Translations under genes and position numbers: made by a program
Source: Sphingomonas carotinifaciens
Lineage (GTDB): Bacteria; Pseudomonadota; Alphaproteobacteria; Sphingomonadales; Sphingomonadaceae
NCBI RefSeq assembly: GCF_009789535.1
Contig: NZ_WSUT01000005.1
Span: 2,293,501 to 2,357,500 of the forward strand
Direction of reading: 5' to 3'
DNA: 64,000 nucleotides
Shown here: positions 8,564-16,019 of the stretch, piece after piece
How positions within the stretch are numbered: the stretch's first letter is position 1
Layout: every line of letters starts with the position of its first letter
The notes under the pieces: generated by a model
Told to the model about the DNA's origin: nothing
Database searches by the model: none
Seen by the model: only the letters and a program-made list of their open reading frames with translations

Positions 8564-9735
8564 AGGTCGGCTTCCTCTTCAACCACGATGCGCTTCATCA
8601 GATCGGCCATACCGCGCCGATCATCGCGCAGATCGCGACTTTCCCGGATGTTCAAGTCCACGTCCTGACCAGCTCGCCCGAGCAGCAGGCGCGGGTTCGC
8701 GCCGTAATCGGCACGGAGGTGGCCGCCCGCGTCACCTTTGTTTCGCTCGATATCGGCGCGCTTGCCCGTGCATTCGATGCCGGGCTGCGCTGGATCGCAC
8801 CCTTCCGCCGGGTTGCGGTTTTACGCGACAACCTGCCGGCCTTTGCAGCGCTCGATGTTCTGGTGGTGCCCGAGACGACATCGCTGCTGCTGCGCGACCG
8901 TTTCGGCCTGCGGGATCTCCGCTATGTCTGGCTTCCCCACGGCGCCGGCGATCGATCGGTGGGGTACCGGAGCGTCATGCGTGGCTTCGACCTCGTATTG
9001 CTGTCCGGGCAGAAGGTGCATGACCGGATGCAGGCGATGGGCCTGATCGCGCCGGGCCAAGCACGGATCATCGGCTATCCCAAGTTCGACACGATCGATT
9101 TCACTACGCCGCCCAAGCCGTTGTTCGACAATGGCCGCCCGACCGTCCTCTACAATCCGCATTTCGAACCCCGTCTGTCGTCCTGGTACGGGATGGGGGA
9201 GGGGGTGATGGACTGGTTCGCCGGACAGGATCGCTTCAACCTGATGGTCGCGCCCCACGTCATGCTGTTCCGCAGGCGCATCCATGCCTCCGTCGAACAC
9301 GCCCGGCTGCGCTGGCGCCGCGACCTTGCCCATCGCTACCGCGCTTGCCCGAACATCCGCTTCGACCCCGGCAGCACCGCCTCTGTCGACATGACCTATA
9401 CCCGCGCCGCCGACATCTACCTCGGCGACGTCAGCAGCCAGATCTACGAATGGATCGCCCGCCCACGCCCCGCCGTCTTCCTCAACCCGGCCAGGGTCGA
9501 ATGGACATCCGACCCCAATTTTGGCCACTGGCATCTGGGGCGCGTGGTGGATGATATCTCCGCCCTCGGCCCCGCCATCGAAAGTGCGCAGGCGGAGTTC
9601 GCCGGCTACCGTGCGGCCCAGGAAGCGGCCTTCCGCCACACCTTCGATCAAGGCGCCGAACCCGCCGCCCTGCGCGCCGCGCATGCGATCGTGGAGCGGT
9701 TCGGCAAAGACGCCAAGGGGAGGGGAAAACCATGA
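8560..9735 (+). CDS. CDP-glycerol glycerophosphotransferase-like GT-B enzyme, copy 2
   Basis: 391 residues from a GTG start at 8560, chosen because the protein then begins VKVGFLFNHDALHQIGH, aligned with the MRIAFLYIAEAYQCYHG start of copy 1, and because GTGA couples it to that gene. Shared landmarks are VWLPHGAGDRSVGYRSVM, VLYNPHFEPRLSSWY, NLMVAPHVMLFRR and SVDMTYTRAADIYLGDVSSQIYEW, all with counterparts in copy 1. The two are thus an old tandem duplication, possibly acting in successive or alternating transfer steps on a phosphoglycan. Its own stop overlaps the downstream kinase gene in ATGA (9732-9735). Confidence 0.75.
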   Translation: MKVGFLFNHDALHQIGHTAPIIAQIATFPDVQVHVLTSSPEQQARVRAVIGTEVAARVTFVSLDIGALARAFDAGLRWIAPFRRVAVLRDNLPAFAALDVLVVPETTSLLLRDRFGLRDLRYVWLPHGAGDRSVGYRSVMRGFDLVLLSGQKVHDRMQAMGLIAPGQARIIGYPKFDTIDFTTPPKPLFDNGRPTVLYNPHFEPRLSSWYGMGEGVMDWFAGQDRFNLMVAPHVMLFRRRIHASVEHARLRWRRDLAHRYRACPNIRFDPGSTASVDMTYTRAADIYLGDVSSQIYEWIARPRPAVFLNPARVEWTSDPNFGHWHLGRVVDDISALGPAIESAQAEFAGYRAAQEAAFRHTFDQGAEPAALRAAHAIVERFGKDAKGRGKP

Positions 9736-10544
9736 CCTACGGTCGCGAAGAAGCGTGTGCGGCGATAGCAATGCCGCCGGGGCTCGCAACCGTAACGATG
9801 GGCTACCGGTGGATGCACAACATGATCGGCGAATCCGGTGGCGGCGTGTATCGCTTGCACGGCAGACAGGATGCACCCGACCTCTTCCTGAAACATGGTC
9901 GGGGCATGGTGGCCGATGACATAGCCGACGAAATGGTCCGCCTGCGCTGGCTGAGCGATCATATAGCCGTGCCGACCATTCGGCGTTTCGTCCATACGGG
10001 GGACGAGGCTTGGTTGTTGATGACGGCCATACCCGGCCAGACGGCATATCAGCATCTGACAGCTCGCCCGCATGATCGCCTCGCCGTGGTAGATGCATTG
10101 GCCACATTCCTCCGGCAGCTTCACGCCATTCCGGTCGACACATGCCCCTTCATCAGCGACCATCATCACCGCCTGATGCAAGCCAGAGCGCGCATCGACC
10201 AGGGCCTCGTCGCGGAAGATGAATTTGATGAGGAACGTGAGGGCTGGCTGGCCGAGGAGGTATGGCAAGCCATGCAGGACCTGATGCCGTTCACCCCCGA
10301 CCGCGTCGTGACCCATGGCGACTTCTCGCTCGACAACATCTTGCTGGAAGATGGCCAGGTCGTCGGGCTGATCGATGCCGGACGGATCGGTATTGCCGAC
10401 CGCTACCAGGACATTGCGATCCTGTGGAACTGTCTGGGCGAGTTCGACGATGCGCTTCGTTCACACTTCCTGAGGCGCTACGGAGTTGCGGACGTGGACA
10501 ATCGCAAACTGCAATTTCACCTCATGCTGGATGAAATGTTCTAA
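9732..10544 (+). CDS. Aminoglycoside 3'-phosphotransferase, APH(3')-I-like
   Basis: 270-residue kinase that closely follows the APH(3') family from end to end, most strikingly the class I enzymes of Tn903 type (271 residues, from memory). Conserved blocks: ELFLKHGKG-like DLFLKHGRG near 50, ADEMVRLRWLS, DEAWLLMTAIPGQTAYQ, the catalytic loop VVTHGDFSLDNILLEDGQ, the metal-binding segment GLIDAGRIGIADRYQDIAILW, and the C-terminal KLQFHLMLDEMF. The catalytic Asp (HGD), the Asn of SLDN and the metal Asp of IDAGR are intact, so activity is plausible. Family chemistry is ATP-dependent 3'-phosphorylation of kanamycin/neomycin. Here it is translationally coupled to two glycan-type genes and has no mobile element beside it, so it may be a resident gene with another natural sugar substrate. 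Codon use looks slightly less G+C-rich than its neighbours. Confidence 0.9.
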   Translation: MTYGREEACAAIAMPPGLATVTMGYRWMHNMIGESGGGVYRLHGRQDAPDLFLKHGRGMVADDIADEMVRLRWLSDHIAVPTIRRFVHTGDEAWLLMTAIPGQTAYQHLTARPHDRLAVVDALATFLRQLHAIPVDTCPFISDHHHRLMQARARIDQGLVAEDEFDEEREGWLAEEVWQAMQDLMPFTPDRVVTHGDFSLDNILLEDGQVVGLIDAGRIGIADRYQDIAILWNCLGEFDDALRSHFLRRYGVADVDNRKLQFHLMLDEMF

Positions 10545-10579
10545 GCTGCGGCATCGCCCCGATATCGCGCATATCCTTT

Positions 10580-11245
10580 TCACCACCGCTCGATCGGCCA
10601 CCCGCGCTCGACCGCCAGTACGGTCATCCTTTTACCCGGGCTGACTACCACCGGCTCGTCAGCCCAGGCGAAGGTCGGGGCATCGGACGCATGATCCGAA
10701 TAAAAGCGCACATGCGCCTCCTCGCGTTTAACACCCTGAGCGGCCAGCCAATCCCGGATCATCGCCAGCTTGGCCGGGCCGTAACAGTTGGCGCCCGACA
10801 GCGACGGCACGATCCGCCCGGTGGTATCCCGCATCGCCTCCGTCGCGATCAGGTCCTCCACGCCCAGCCGACTGGCAATCGCCTGTGCATAGAAGCGATG
10901 TGCAGCCGTCGCGATCACGATGCGATAGCCCACCGCCCGGTCCGCCGCCATCCGTTCTCTTGCGCCCGGCCGGATGTTGCCGTCGTCCGTCATGGCGGCG
11001 AATGCCTCCGCCAGCGCGGTCGACCTGGCTTCATCCAGCGCCGCACCCAGCATCAACCGGTGCATGATCGGCTTCAACCGGTCACGGTCGTACAGCTTCA
11101 GCGCGTGCAGCAATGCGGCACCCGCGGCCACCGGCGCCATCGCGATGCGCCAACTGCCGCGCGCGGCATGAAGCAGAAAGGGGGTCCAGGTCGGCGCGCG
11201 TGTGATCGTGCGGTCCAGATCGTAGATTGCGATGCGCTGCATCAA
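10580..11245 (-). CDS. HAD-IB family phosphatase (PgpC/SerB-like)
   Basis: 221-residue haloacid-dehalogenase-type phosphatase. Motif I is IYDLDRTIT with Asp9 as nucleophile and Asp11 as acid/base; Thr in VIATAAH marks motif II; FYSDHASDAPTF is the acidic metal-binding motif IV. The family includes phosphoserine phosphatases and the phosphatidylglycerophosphate phosphatase PgpC. The ATG at 11245 gives a 4-nt overlap with the upstream gene's stop; ATG 11242 is also possible. Last gene of an operon with lipid-kinase-like and nucleotidyltransferase genes, so removal of a phosphate from a lipid or polyol-phosphate intermediate is the best guess. Confidence 0.83.
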   Translation of the reverse strand: MMQRIAIYDLDRTITRAPTWTPFLLHAARGSWRIAMAPVAAGAALLHALKLYDRDRLKPIMHRLMLGAALDEARSTALAEAFAAMTDDGNIRPGARERMAADRAVGYRIVIATAAHRFYAQAIASRLGVEDLIATEAMRDTTGRIVPSLSGANCYGPAKLAMIRDWLAAQGVKREEAHVRFYSDHASDAPTFAWADEPVVVSPGKRMTVLAVERGWPIERW

Positions 11246-11988
11246 CCGGCGTCCAGTGTCCGCGCCAGTGCCAGATCTTCCGGCTTGTCGACATCAACCG
11301 CCGCGCGTCCGAACCGGCTGGCGACCATCGCGGCGCGCACCCGCGCAGTTTCTCCGATCCGTTGCAATGCCATGTCCAGCGTCAGCCGCCCGGCCAGGTA
11401 GCGCAGCAGCAGTCCCGGCCCCAGCCGACGCACGATCCGCCAGGGCCGCTTGCGATCCCGCTCCATCCGCTGCCAGAGCGCCACCGCGTCGGCCGCCGCG
11501 GCAGTCTGCAACAGGAACAGGTTGCAACCCGACCAGGCGCCATCGGCAAAGCGCAGATAGGTACGCTGCGTACCGGGCACGTCGCGCTCGATCACGTCAC
11601 GCCGTGCCAGCAGCACCGCAACATCGGCGTCCGTCGGCACGTCGGCGATGAACCGGGTGATCCATCCGGCCTCCAGCAGGGCATGGTCCGCAGTAGTCAC
11701 GAGCAACGGCGCGCCAAGCTGTTCCAATCCTGCGGCCGTACTCGCGCTCGGGCCCGCCGCTGCCTGCAGCACTTCGGCGCCCAATGCCGTCGCCGCCTGG
11801 GCCACAGCGGGGGAGGATGCCGCCACCATGATGCGATCCGCCCCGGCCGCGCGCACCGCCTCCACAACCCTGGCCAGCATCGTGCGACCACCGACCACGG
11901 CCAGCGCCTTGTCGCTCACCCCGGCGTGTAGCGCGACCGGGTCTGGGCCGCCGCGGGAGCCGGCCAGGATCAGCGCGTGGAAGCTCAT
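11242..11988 (-). CDS. MobA-like NTP transferase domain protein
   Basis: About 248 residues with the NTP_transf_3 (MobA/CofC/IspD-like) fold. ALILAGSRGGPDP at residues 5-17 is the nucleotide-binding loop, with the following Lys in DKALAVVGG; LLVTTADHALL holds the metal-binding Asp, and SGCNLFLL plus VDVDKPEDLALA are later family signatures. Such enzymes join a nucleoside monophosphate to a phosphorylated small molecule, for example phosphocholine, inositol-phosphate or a molybdopterin. The ATG at 11988 overlaps the stop of the preceding gene. Neighbours point to making an activated head group rather than a cofactor, but this is inference. Confidence 0.8.
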   Translation of the reverse strand: MSFHALILAGSRGGPDPVALHAGVSDKALAVVGGRTMLARVVEAVRAAGADRIMVAASSPAVAQAATALGAEVLQAAAGPSASTAAGLEQLGAPLLVTTADHALLEAGWITRFIADVPTDADVAVLLARRDVIERDVPGTQRTYLRFADGAWSGCNLFLLQTAAAADAVALWQRMERDRKRPWRIVRRLGPGLLLRYLAGRLTLDMALQRIGETARVRAAMVASRFGRAAVDVDKPEDLALARTLDAG

Positions 11989-12896
11989 CGTGGCGCCTCC
12001 GCCGACCGCGCGCGCATCACCCGCCACAACACTGCCGGTGCCGCCAGCACCGGGTGCCGTTCGCGCCACGGGGTCAGGGGAATGTGGATGCCGGTATGCC
12101 GCTCGATCTTCCATAGCCCGTATCGGGCCGCCCCGTCGAAGGTGAAGGCCGCCTTCACCAGCCGCGCCACGTTCAACGGCCTGCCCGCACGCCGCCGAGC
12201 CTGCCACCGCCGCAGTGGGCGCGCGCGGTCGCCCGAGGGTGTCAGCAACTCACCGTGCGTGTCGTACCCGATGCCGCCTGCGTTCCAGGCCAGCGGCAAC
12301 AGACGCTGCCACCGCGCCGGATCGTAGCGCAGGATCTGGTCCTCGCGACCGGGCTTCTCCACGCGCAGTTCGGCCCGGTAGGTCTGACGGAACAGTGCCC
12401 GCCAATAGCTGTCGGCGGTGCCGTTCTCAGGGCCCAGCGCCGCGGCATATCCCGCCGCCGTCACCGTCGCTGCCGCCACACTCGCGCGAACCCGGGCTGC
12501 GGCGTCCGCATCCCGAACCCAGGCCAGCGCCGCCGGCTGCACGAAGCGCGTCCAGATCGTCGTATCCAGCATCCGCCCCGATGCGGCATCCTGAAAGGTC
12601 TGCAGCGGCATCGTCGCCACCTTCGCCCGCAGCACGGCATCACCGATCGCCATTTCGTGAAAGCTCACATCGGGCCACAGCCACCGCGTTGCCGTCCGGT
12701 GCAGCACGCCGCCACGACGCGCATCGGTCAGGACGTAGAAATCCAGCACGCCGTCCAGATCGCCGGTCCGCAGTACCGATCCATAGAACAGGACGGCGGC
12801 GACATCCACATCGCCCGCCAGGCGTTCCGCCACCATCGCGATGGGCGGGGGCAGGGGCGTCGCCAGCTCCGCCGCGACGAAGTCGTCCAGCGTCAT
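11985..12896 (-). CDS. Nucleotidyltransferase-domain protein of unknown function
   Basis: 303 residues. VAAVLFYGSVLRTGDLDGVLDFYVLTDARR (about 33-62) resembles the GS...D-x-D active site of the polymerase-beta-like nucleotidyltransferase superfamily, although the second Asp is offset. The rest has no signature I recognise; the middle contains many aromatic and Arg residues (YWRALFRQTYRAELRVEKPGRE). Start ATG 12896 lies 8 bp after the stop of the diacylglycerol-kinase-like gene and its own stop overlaps the NTP-transferase start, so it is locked into this operon. A function in modifying a lipid or glycan precursor is a guess from context. Confidence 0.65.
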   Translation of the reverse strand: MTLDDFVAAELATPLPPPIAMVAERLAGDVDVAAVLFYGSVLRTGDLDGVLDFYVLTDARRGGVLHRTATRWLWPDVSFHEMAIGDAVLRAKVATMPLQTFQDAASGRMLDTTIWTRFVQPAALAWVRDADAAARVRASVAAATVTAAGYAAALGPENGTADSYWRALFRQTYRAELRVEKPGREDQILRYDPARWQRLLPLAWNAGGIGYDTHGELLTPSGDRARPLRRWQARRRAGRPLNVARLVKAAFTFDGAARYGLWKIERHTGIHIPLTPWRERHPVLAAPAVLWRVMRARSAEAPR

Positions 12897-12904
12897 CGTA
12901 CGGC

Positions 12905-14014
12905 TCAGGGCACCACGAAGTTGAGCGCGCGGCCCTGGGCAACGATCAACTCGCCACCGGCATAGGTCTCGCCATCCAGCACGAAGCCGGTGTCCAGCGT
13001 CAGGCCGACGCGGTTCGCATCCAGCCGATGATAGCCGGCGCGCGCCAGCCATCCCGCCTCCGACCCCGCCACCAGGATCGGTGCGGAGACGAACAGCGCC
13101 TTGGGAGGCGCATCAACCCCCAGCAGCTTCATGCCGGGCCGCGGCCGACCGAACGGCTTCAATCCGAGCGGCAGGCGCTCCAGCGTCGATGCCAGAAGCA
13201 GGTAGAAGGGCCGTTCCACGCTGCGCCCGTCATCCAGTTCAACCCGGATCGGATCGCCGCGCCGCCAGACATTGTCTCGCCCGCCGAACAGCGTCTGCGC
13301 GATCCCGCCTGCCAGAGACAGGCCGACCGCCAGACCGTTGAAGGCGCCGATCCGGTGGGTTTCCTGGGCCAGCGCCGTGGCACGCACGAACGCGCCGGCG
13401 CCGAACAGAAAGCCGACCCGCATCGGCTCACGACCGTCCACCCGGCGGATTTCCACGGGCGAACGCTGCGTGCGGGACGGACCATGGATCGCCTCGATCG
13501 CCGCCTTGATCGTCCAGTTGGTGGGTATGCCCAGGTCGATGGCCAGAGCATTGGTCTTGCCCGCCGGCACGACCGCGATATCCGGCATCGCATCGCCGAA
13601 ATGCTGTGTCGCCGCGGTAATGACATCGCGGATCGTGCCGTCGCCGCCGTCGATCAGCAGCGCGTCGATCCCCCGCGAGGCGAAGCGGGCGAGAACCGCG
13701 TGCAATTCCTCCTGCGTGCGCGGTGCGGCAAAGTCGATGCCCGACGCACTGGTGAACGGCGAGAGCTCACGGGACAGGTTGCGGTGCGCGCGGGCGTTGC
13801 AGATCACGCCGATCCGCTGCACGCCGCCCAGTCGCCGCCCATCCAGACGCACGGTCTGGGCCGGGCGCCGGACGCGGAACTCCGCCGAGGTGAGCCGCGC
13901 CAGCCCGCCGTCGATCCGGCCGATCAACCCATCACTTCCGTCGATCGGCATCCTGATCGGCATCGACCACTTCATCCTTCGCTGGCCGCACACGGCATGA
14001 ACATCTTCAGCCAT
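12905..14014 (-). CDS. Diacylglycerol kinase-like lipid kinase (DAGK/YegS family)
   Basis: Up to 369 residues. The ATP-binding signature IDALLIDGGDGTIRDVITA (near 115-133), preceded by VICNARAHRN and followed by DIAVVPAGKTNALAIDLG, is diagnostic for the DAGK catalytic domain (PF00781). These enzymes phosphorylate diacylglycerol, sphingosine or related lipids at the cytoplasmic membrane face; sphingomonads contain sphingolipids, so a ceramide/sphingoid substrate is worth considering. Start is uncertain: ATG 14014 gives the longest form, ATG 13975 or 13963 are alternatives and none has a strong Shine-Dalgarno. First gene of the four-gene operon running to 10580. Confidence 0.85.
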   Translation of the reverse strand: MAEDVHAVCGQRRMKWSMPIRMPIDGSDGLIGRIDGGLARLTSAEFRVRRPAQTVRLDGRRLGGVQRIGVICNARAHRNLSRELSPFTSASGIDFAAPRTQEELHAVLARFASRGIDALLIDGGDGTIRDVITAATQHFGDAMPDIAVVPAGKTNALAIDLGIPTNWTIKAAIEAIHGPSRTQRSPVEIRRVDGREPMRVGFLFGAGAFVRATALAQETHRIGAFNGLAVGLSLAGGIAQTLFGGRDNVWRRGDPIRVELDDGRSVERPFYLLLASTLERLPLGLKPFGRPRPGMKLLGVDAPPKALFVSAPILVAGSEAGWLARAGYHRLDANRVGLTLDTGFVLDGETYAGGELIVAQGRALNFVVP

Positions 14015-14105
14015 GTTCGTGGAATAAGGCCATTTTCAGGCGAGTTGTTACAAAAGCGTCATATTCTCCCTCAGCGCAATGGATACAAGGGGTTGGCGGC
14101 CTTTA

Positions 14106-14378
14106 TCACTCCAGATCATTCTCGCTGACGATCACCACCGGCTGCTCCATGTCACGGCCCAGCGCGGTCAGGGACGCCTCCAGGATGTCGTCGCTGTAGC
14201 GTTCGAAAATCTCGATGGCGTCGCCATCCGGCGCGTCGCCGCCAAGCGCTTCCAGCAGGTCATATTGGACGGCGAACTGATATTCCTCGCCGTCGATCTC
14301 GCCCACGAACTCGACCTGCCGGTCCCCGGCATTGTCCTCCAGCGTGCCCTTCACGATGGTCAGCGCGTCATCGGCCAT
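14106..14378 (-). CDS. Small acidic DUF1488-like protein
   Basis: 90-residue acidic protein beginning MADDALTIVKG and containing EFVGEIDGEEYQFAVQYDLLEAL, a pattern resembling DUF1488 proteins (a YqF/FAV core followed by an acidic helix with F-x-x-x-x-x-x-I). No signal peptide or membrane segment. Function unknown. ATG 14378 was chosen because a longer in-frame extension would cross the terminator of the neighbouring transporter. It stands alone between that terminator and the DAGK-like operon on the same strand; read-through from it into the operon cannot be excluded. Confidence 0.7.
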   Translation of the reverse strand: MADDALTIVKGTLEDNAGDRQVEFVGEIDGEEYQFAVQYDLLEALGGDAPDGDAIEIFERYSDDILEASLTALGRDMEQPVVIVSENDLE

Positions 14379-14466
14379 TGTCACTCTCGTCCCTTCCAGT
14401 GGCATGTGGGGGAGGGGACGCAACATCGCCGCAAAGGGTTCCATGCTGCCCCGCTGAACGCGCACG

Positions 14467-14499
14467 AAAAAAGCCGGGCAGCATGAACTGCCCGGCTTT
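14467..14499 (-). terminator. Rho-independent terminator of the MHS transporter gene
   Basis: A 12-bp perfect stem (aaagccgggcag at 14470-14481 with ctgcccggcttt at 14488-14499), a 6-nt loop, and on the minus strand a run of six T (14467-14472). It lies 29 bp after the transporter stop at 14528, in the right orientation for it. Confidence 0.9.
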
Positions 14500-14527
14500 C
14501 CGAGAGGCCGGCGAAAAACCGGATCGA

Positions 14528-15859
14528 TCATTCGATCCGCTTGGCCAGCTCCTTGTTGATGCCCAGCGCCGCCAGCGTGCAGATCGCACCCGACAGCAGG
14601 TAGAAACCAACCGACAGCAACCCGAAATGCGCCGCCAGCAACAGCGCGGCCAGCGGCGCGAAGCCCGCGCCGATCAGCCACGCCAGATCCGACGTGATCG
14701 CCGCACCGGTATAACGGCGCATGGCCGAGAAGCCCGAATTCACCGCGCCCGACGACTGGCCGAACGCCAGGCCCAGCAGCACGAAGCCCAGGATCATGTA
14801 GGCCAGCTCGCCCCAGCCACCATTGTCGAGCAGCTGCGGCGCAAAGCCGCTATAGGCCGCGATCAGCGCGGCCGAAGTGCCGAGCAGCGTGCGCCGCCCG
14901 ACCCGATCGGCGATCATGCCCGAGGCGAGGATGGCGAGCACGCCGAACACGGCACCCAGCATCTCGATCAACAGGAAGTCGGTCGGCTGCTCCCGGTTGA
15001 ACAGCACCACCCAGGACAGCGGAAATACGGTGACGAGGTGGAACAGCGCAAAGCTGGCAAGCGGTGCGAACGCGCCCAGCACCACGGTGCGGCCCTCTTC
15101 GCGCAGCGTCTCGCCCACCGGTGCCGGCTGCAGGTCGCGGGTTTCGAACAGCCGCTGGAATTCCGGCGTCGCCACGATGCGCAGCCGTGCGAACAGCGCC
15201 ACCACGTTGATCGCGAAGGCGACGAAGAAGGGGTAGCGCCATCCCCAGTCGAGGAAGTCGGCGCGGCTCAGCGTCGCCATGAAGAAGGCGAACAGGCCGC
15301 TGGCGACCAGCAGGCCCAGCGGCGCCCCCAGCTGCGGGACCATCGCATACCAGCCGCGCTTGTTCTCCGGCGCGTTCAGCGACAGGAGCGAGGGCAGGCC
15401 GTCCCATGCGCCGCCAAGCGCGATGCCCTGCGCCGCGCGGAAGATCGCCAGCAACACGGCAGCGGCCGTGCCGATCTGGGCGTAACCGGGCAGGAAGGCG
15501 ATCGCCATCGTCGACCCGCCGAGCAGGAACAAAGCGATGGTCAGCTTCACGCCGCGCCCATGCCGGCGATCGATCGCCATGAAGCCGAAGGTGCCGATCG
15601 GCCGGGCGATGAACGCCAGCGCGAACAGCGCAAAGGAATACATCGTACCCGTCAGCGCATCGACATACGGAAAGATCAGCGACGGGAAGACCAGCACCGA
15701 TGCGATCGCATAAACGAAGAAGTCGAAGAATTCGGAGGTACGGCCGATGATGACGCCGATTGCGATCTCGCCCGGTGCGATGCGATGCTCGCGCGCGTTG
15801 ACGAGGCGGGCGTCCCGCTCGAGGGGCGTCGAGCTCGACGCGGTTAGTTCTGCGCTCAT
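14528..15859 (-). CDS. MHS-family MFS transporter (metabolite:proton symporter)
   Basis: About 443 residues, 12 hydrophobic segments. GVIIGRTSEFFDFFVYAIASVLVFPSLIFP (about 31-60) is the characteristic first helix of the MHS family (ShiA, ProP, citrate and aromatic-acid permeases), and FIARPIGTFGFMAIDRRHGR matches the loop 2-3 motif. The substrate is not evident. I chose ATG 15859, which has an AGGA 9 nt upstream; starts at 15880 and 15931 are also open. A strong terminator follows. It is divergent from cyoA over about 160 bp, and that gap also contains the inverted repeat described separately. Confidence 0.87.
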   Translation of the reverse strand: MSAELTASSSTPLERDARLVNAREHRIAPGEIAIGVIIGRTSEFFDFFVYAIASVLVFPSLIFPYVDALTGTMYSFALFALAFIARPIGTFGFMAIDRRHGRGVKLTIALFLLGGSTMAIAFLPGYAQIGTAAAVLLAIFRAAQGIALGGAWDGLPSLLSLNAPENKRGWYAMVPQLGAPLGLLVASGLFAFFMATLSRADFLDWGWRYPFFVAFAINVVALFARLRIVATPEFQRLFETRDLQPAPVGETLREEGRTVVLGAFAPLASFALFHLVTVFPLSWVVLFNREQPTDFLLIEMLGAVFGVLAILASGMIADRVGRRTLLGTSAALIAAYSGFAPQLLDNGGWGELAYMILGFVLLGLAFGQSSGAVNSGFSAMRRYTGAAITSDLAWLIGAGFAPLAALLLAAHFGLLSVGFYLLSGAICTLAALGINKELAKRIE

Positions 15860-15962
15860 GGCTGCCGGTCCTGACTGCATATCACGTTCCGGGTTCCCGC
15901 GGTGCAACGCGCGCAAACCCTCTGATTGCATGGCCCTATGCGCCTTTCCGCTACCTGGGGGG

Positions 15963-15981
15963 ATTGGACAAACTGTCCAAT
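15963..15981. promoter_or_regulatory. Perfect inverted repeat before cyoA
   Basis: ATTGGACA-aac-TGTCCAAT is a perfect 8-bp inverted repeat with a 3-nt spacer, centred 48 bp before the cyoA ATG (16020) in the divergent gap with the MHS transporter gene. It fits a dimeric repressor or activator site. Slightly downstream, GCGGC-gcg-GTCGa (16006-16018) loosely resembles RegA-type boxes. Which protein binds is unknown. Confidence 0.45.
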
Positions 15982-16019
15982 GTGCGCAGGTGCAGCAAAG
16001 GCGTAGCGGCGCGGTCGAT

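Noticed and set aside
9732..10544. A recently acquired resistance cassette
   Set aside because: No transposon, integron or terminal repeats flank the gene and it is coupled by a 4-nt overlap to its neighbour; recent capture is not supported by the local sequence.
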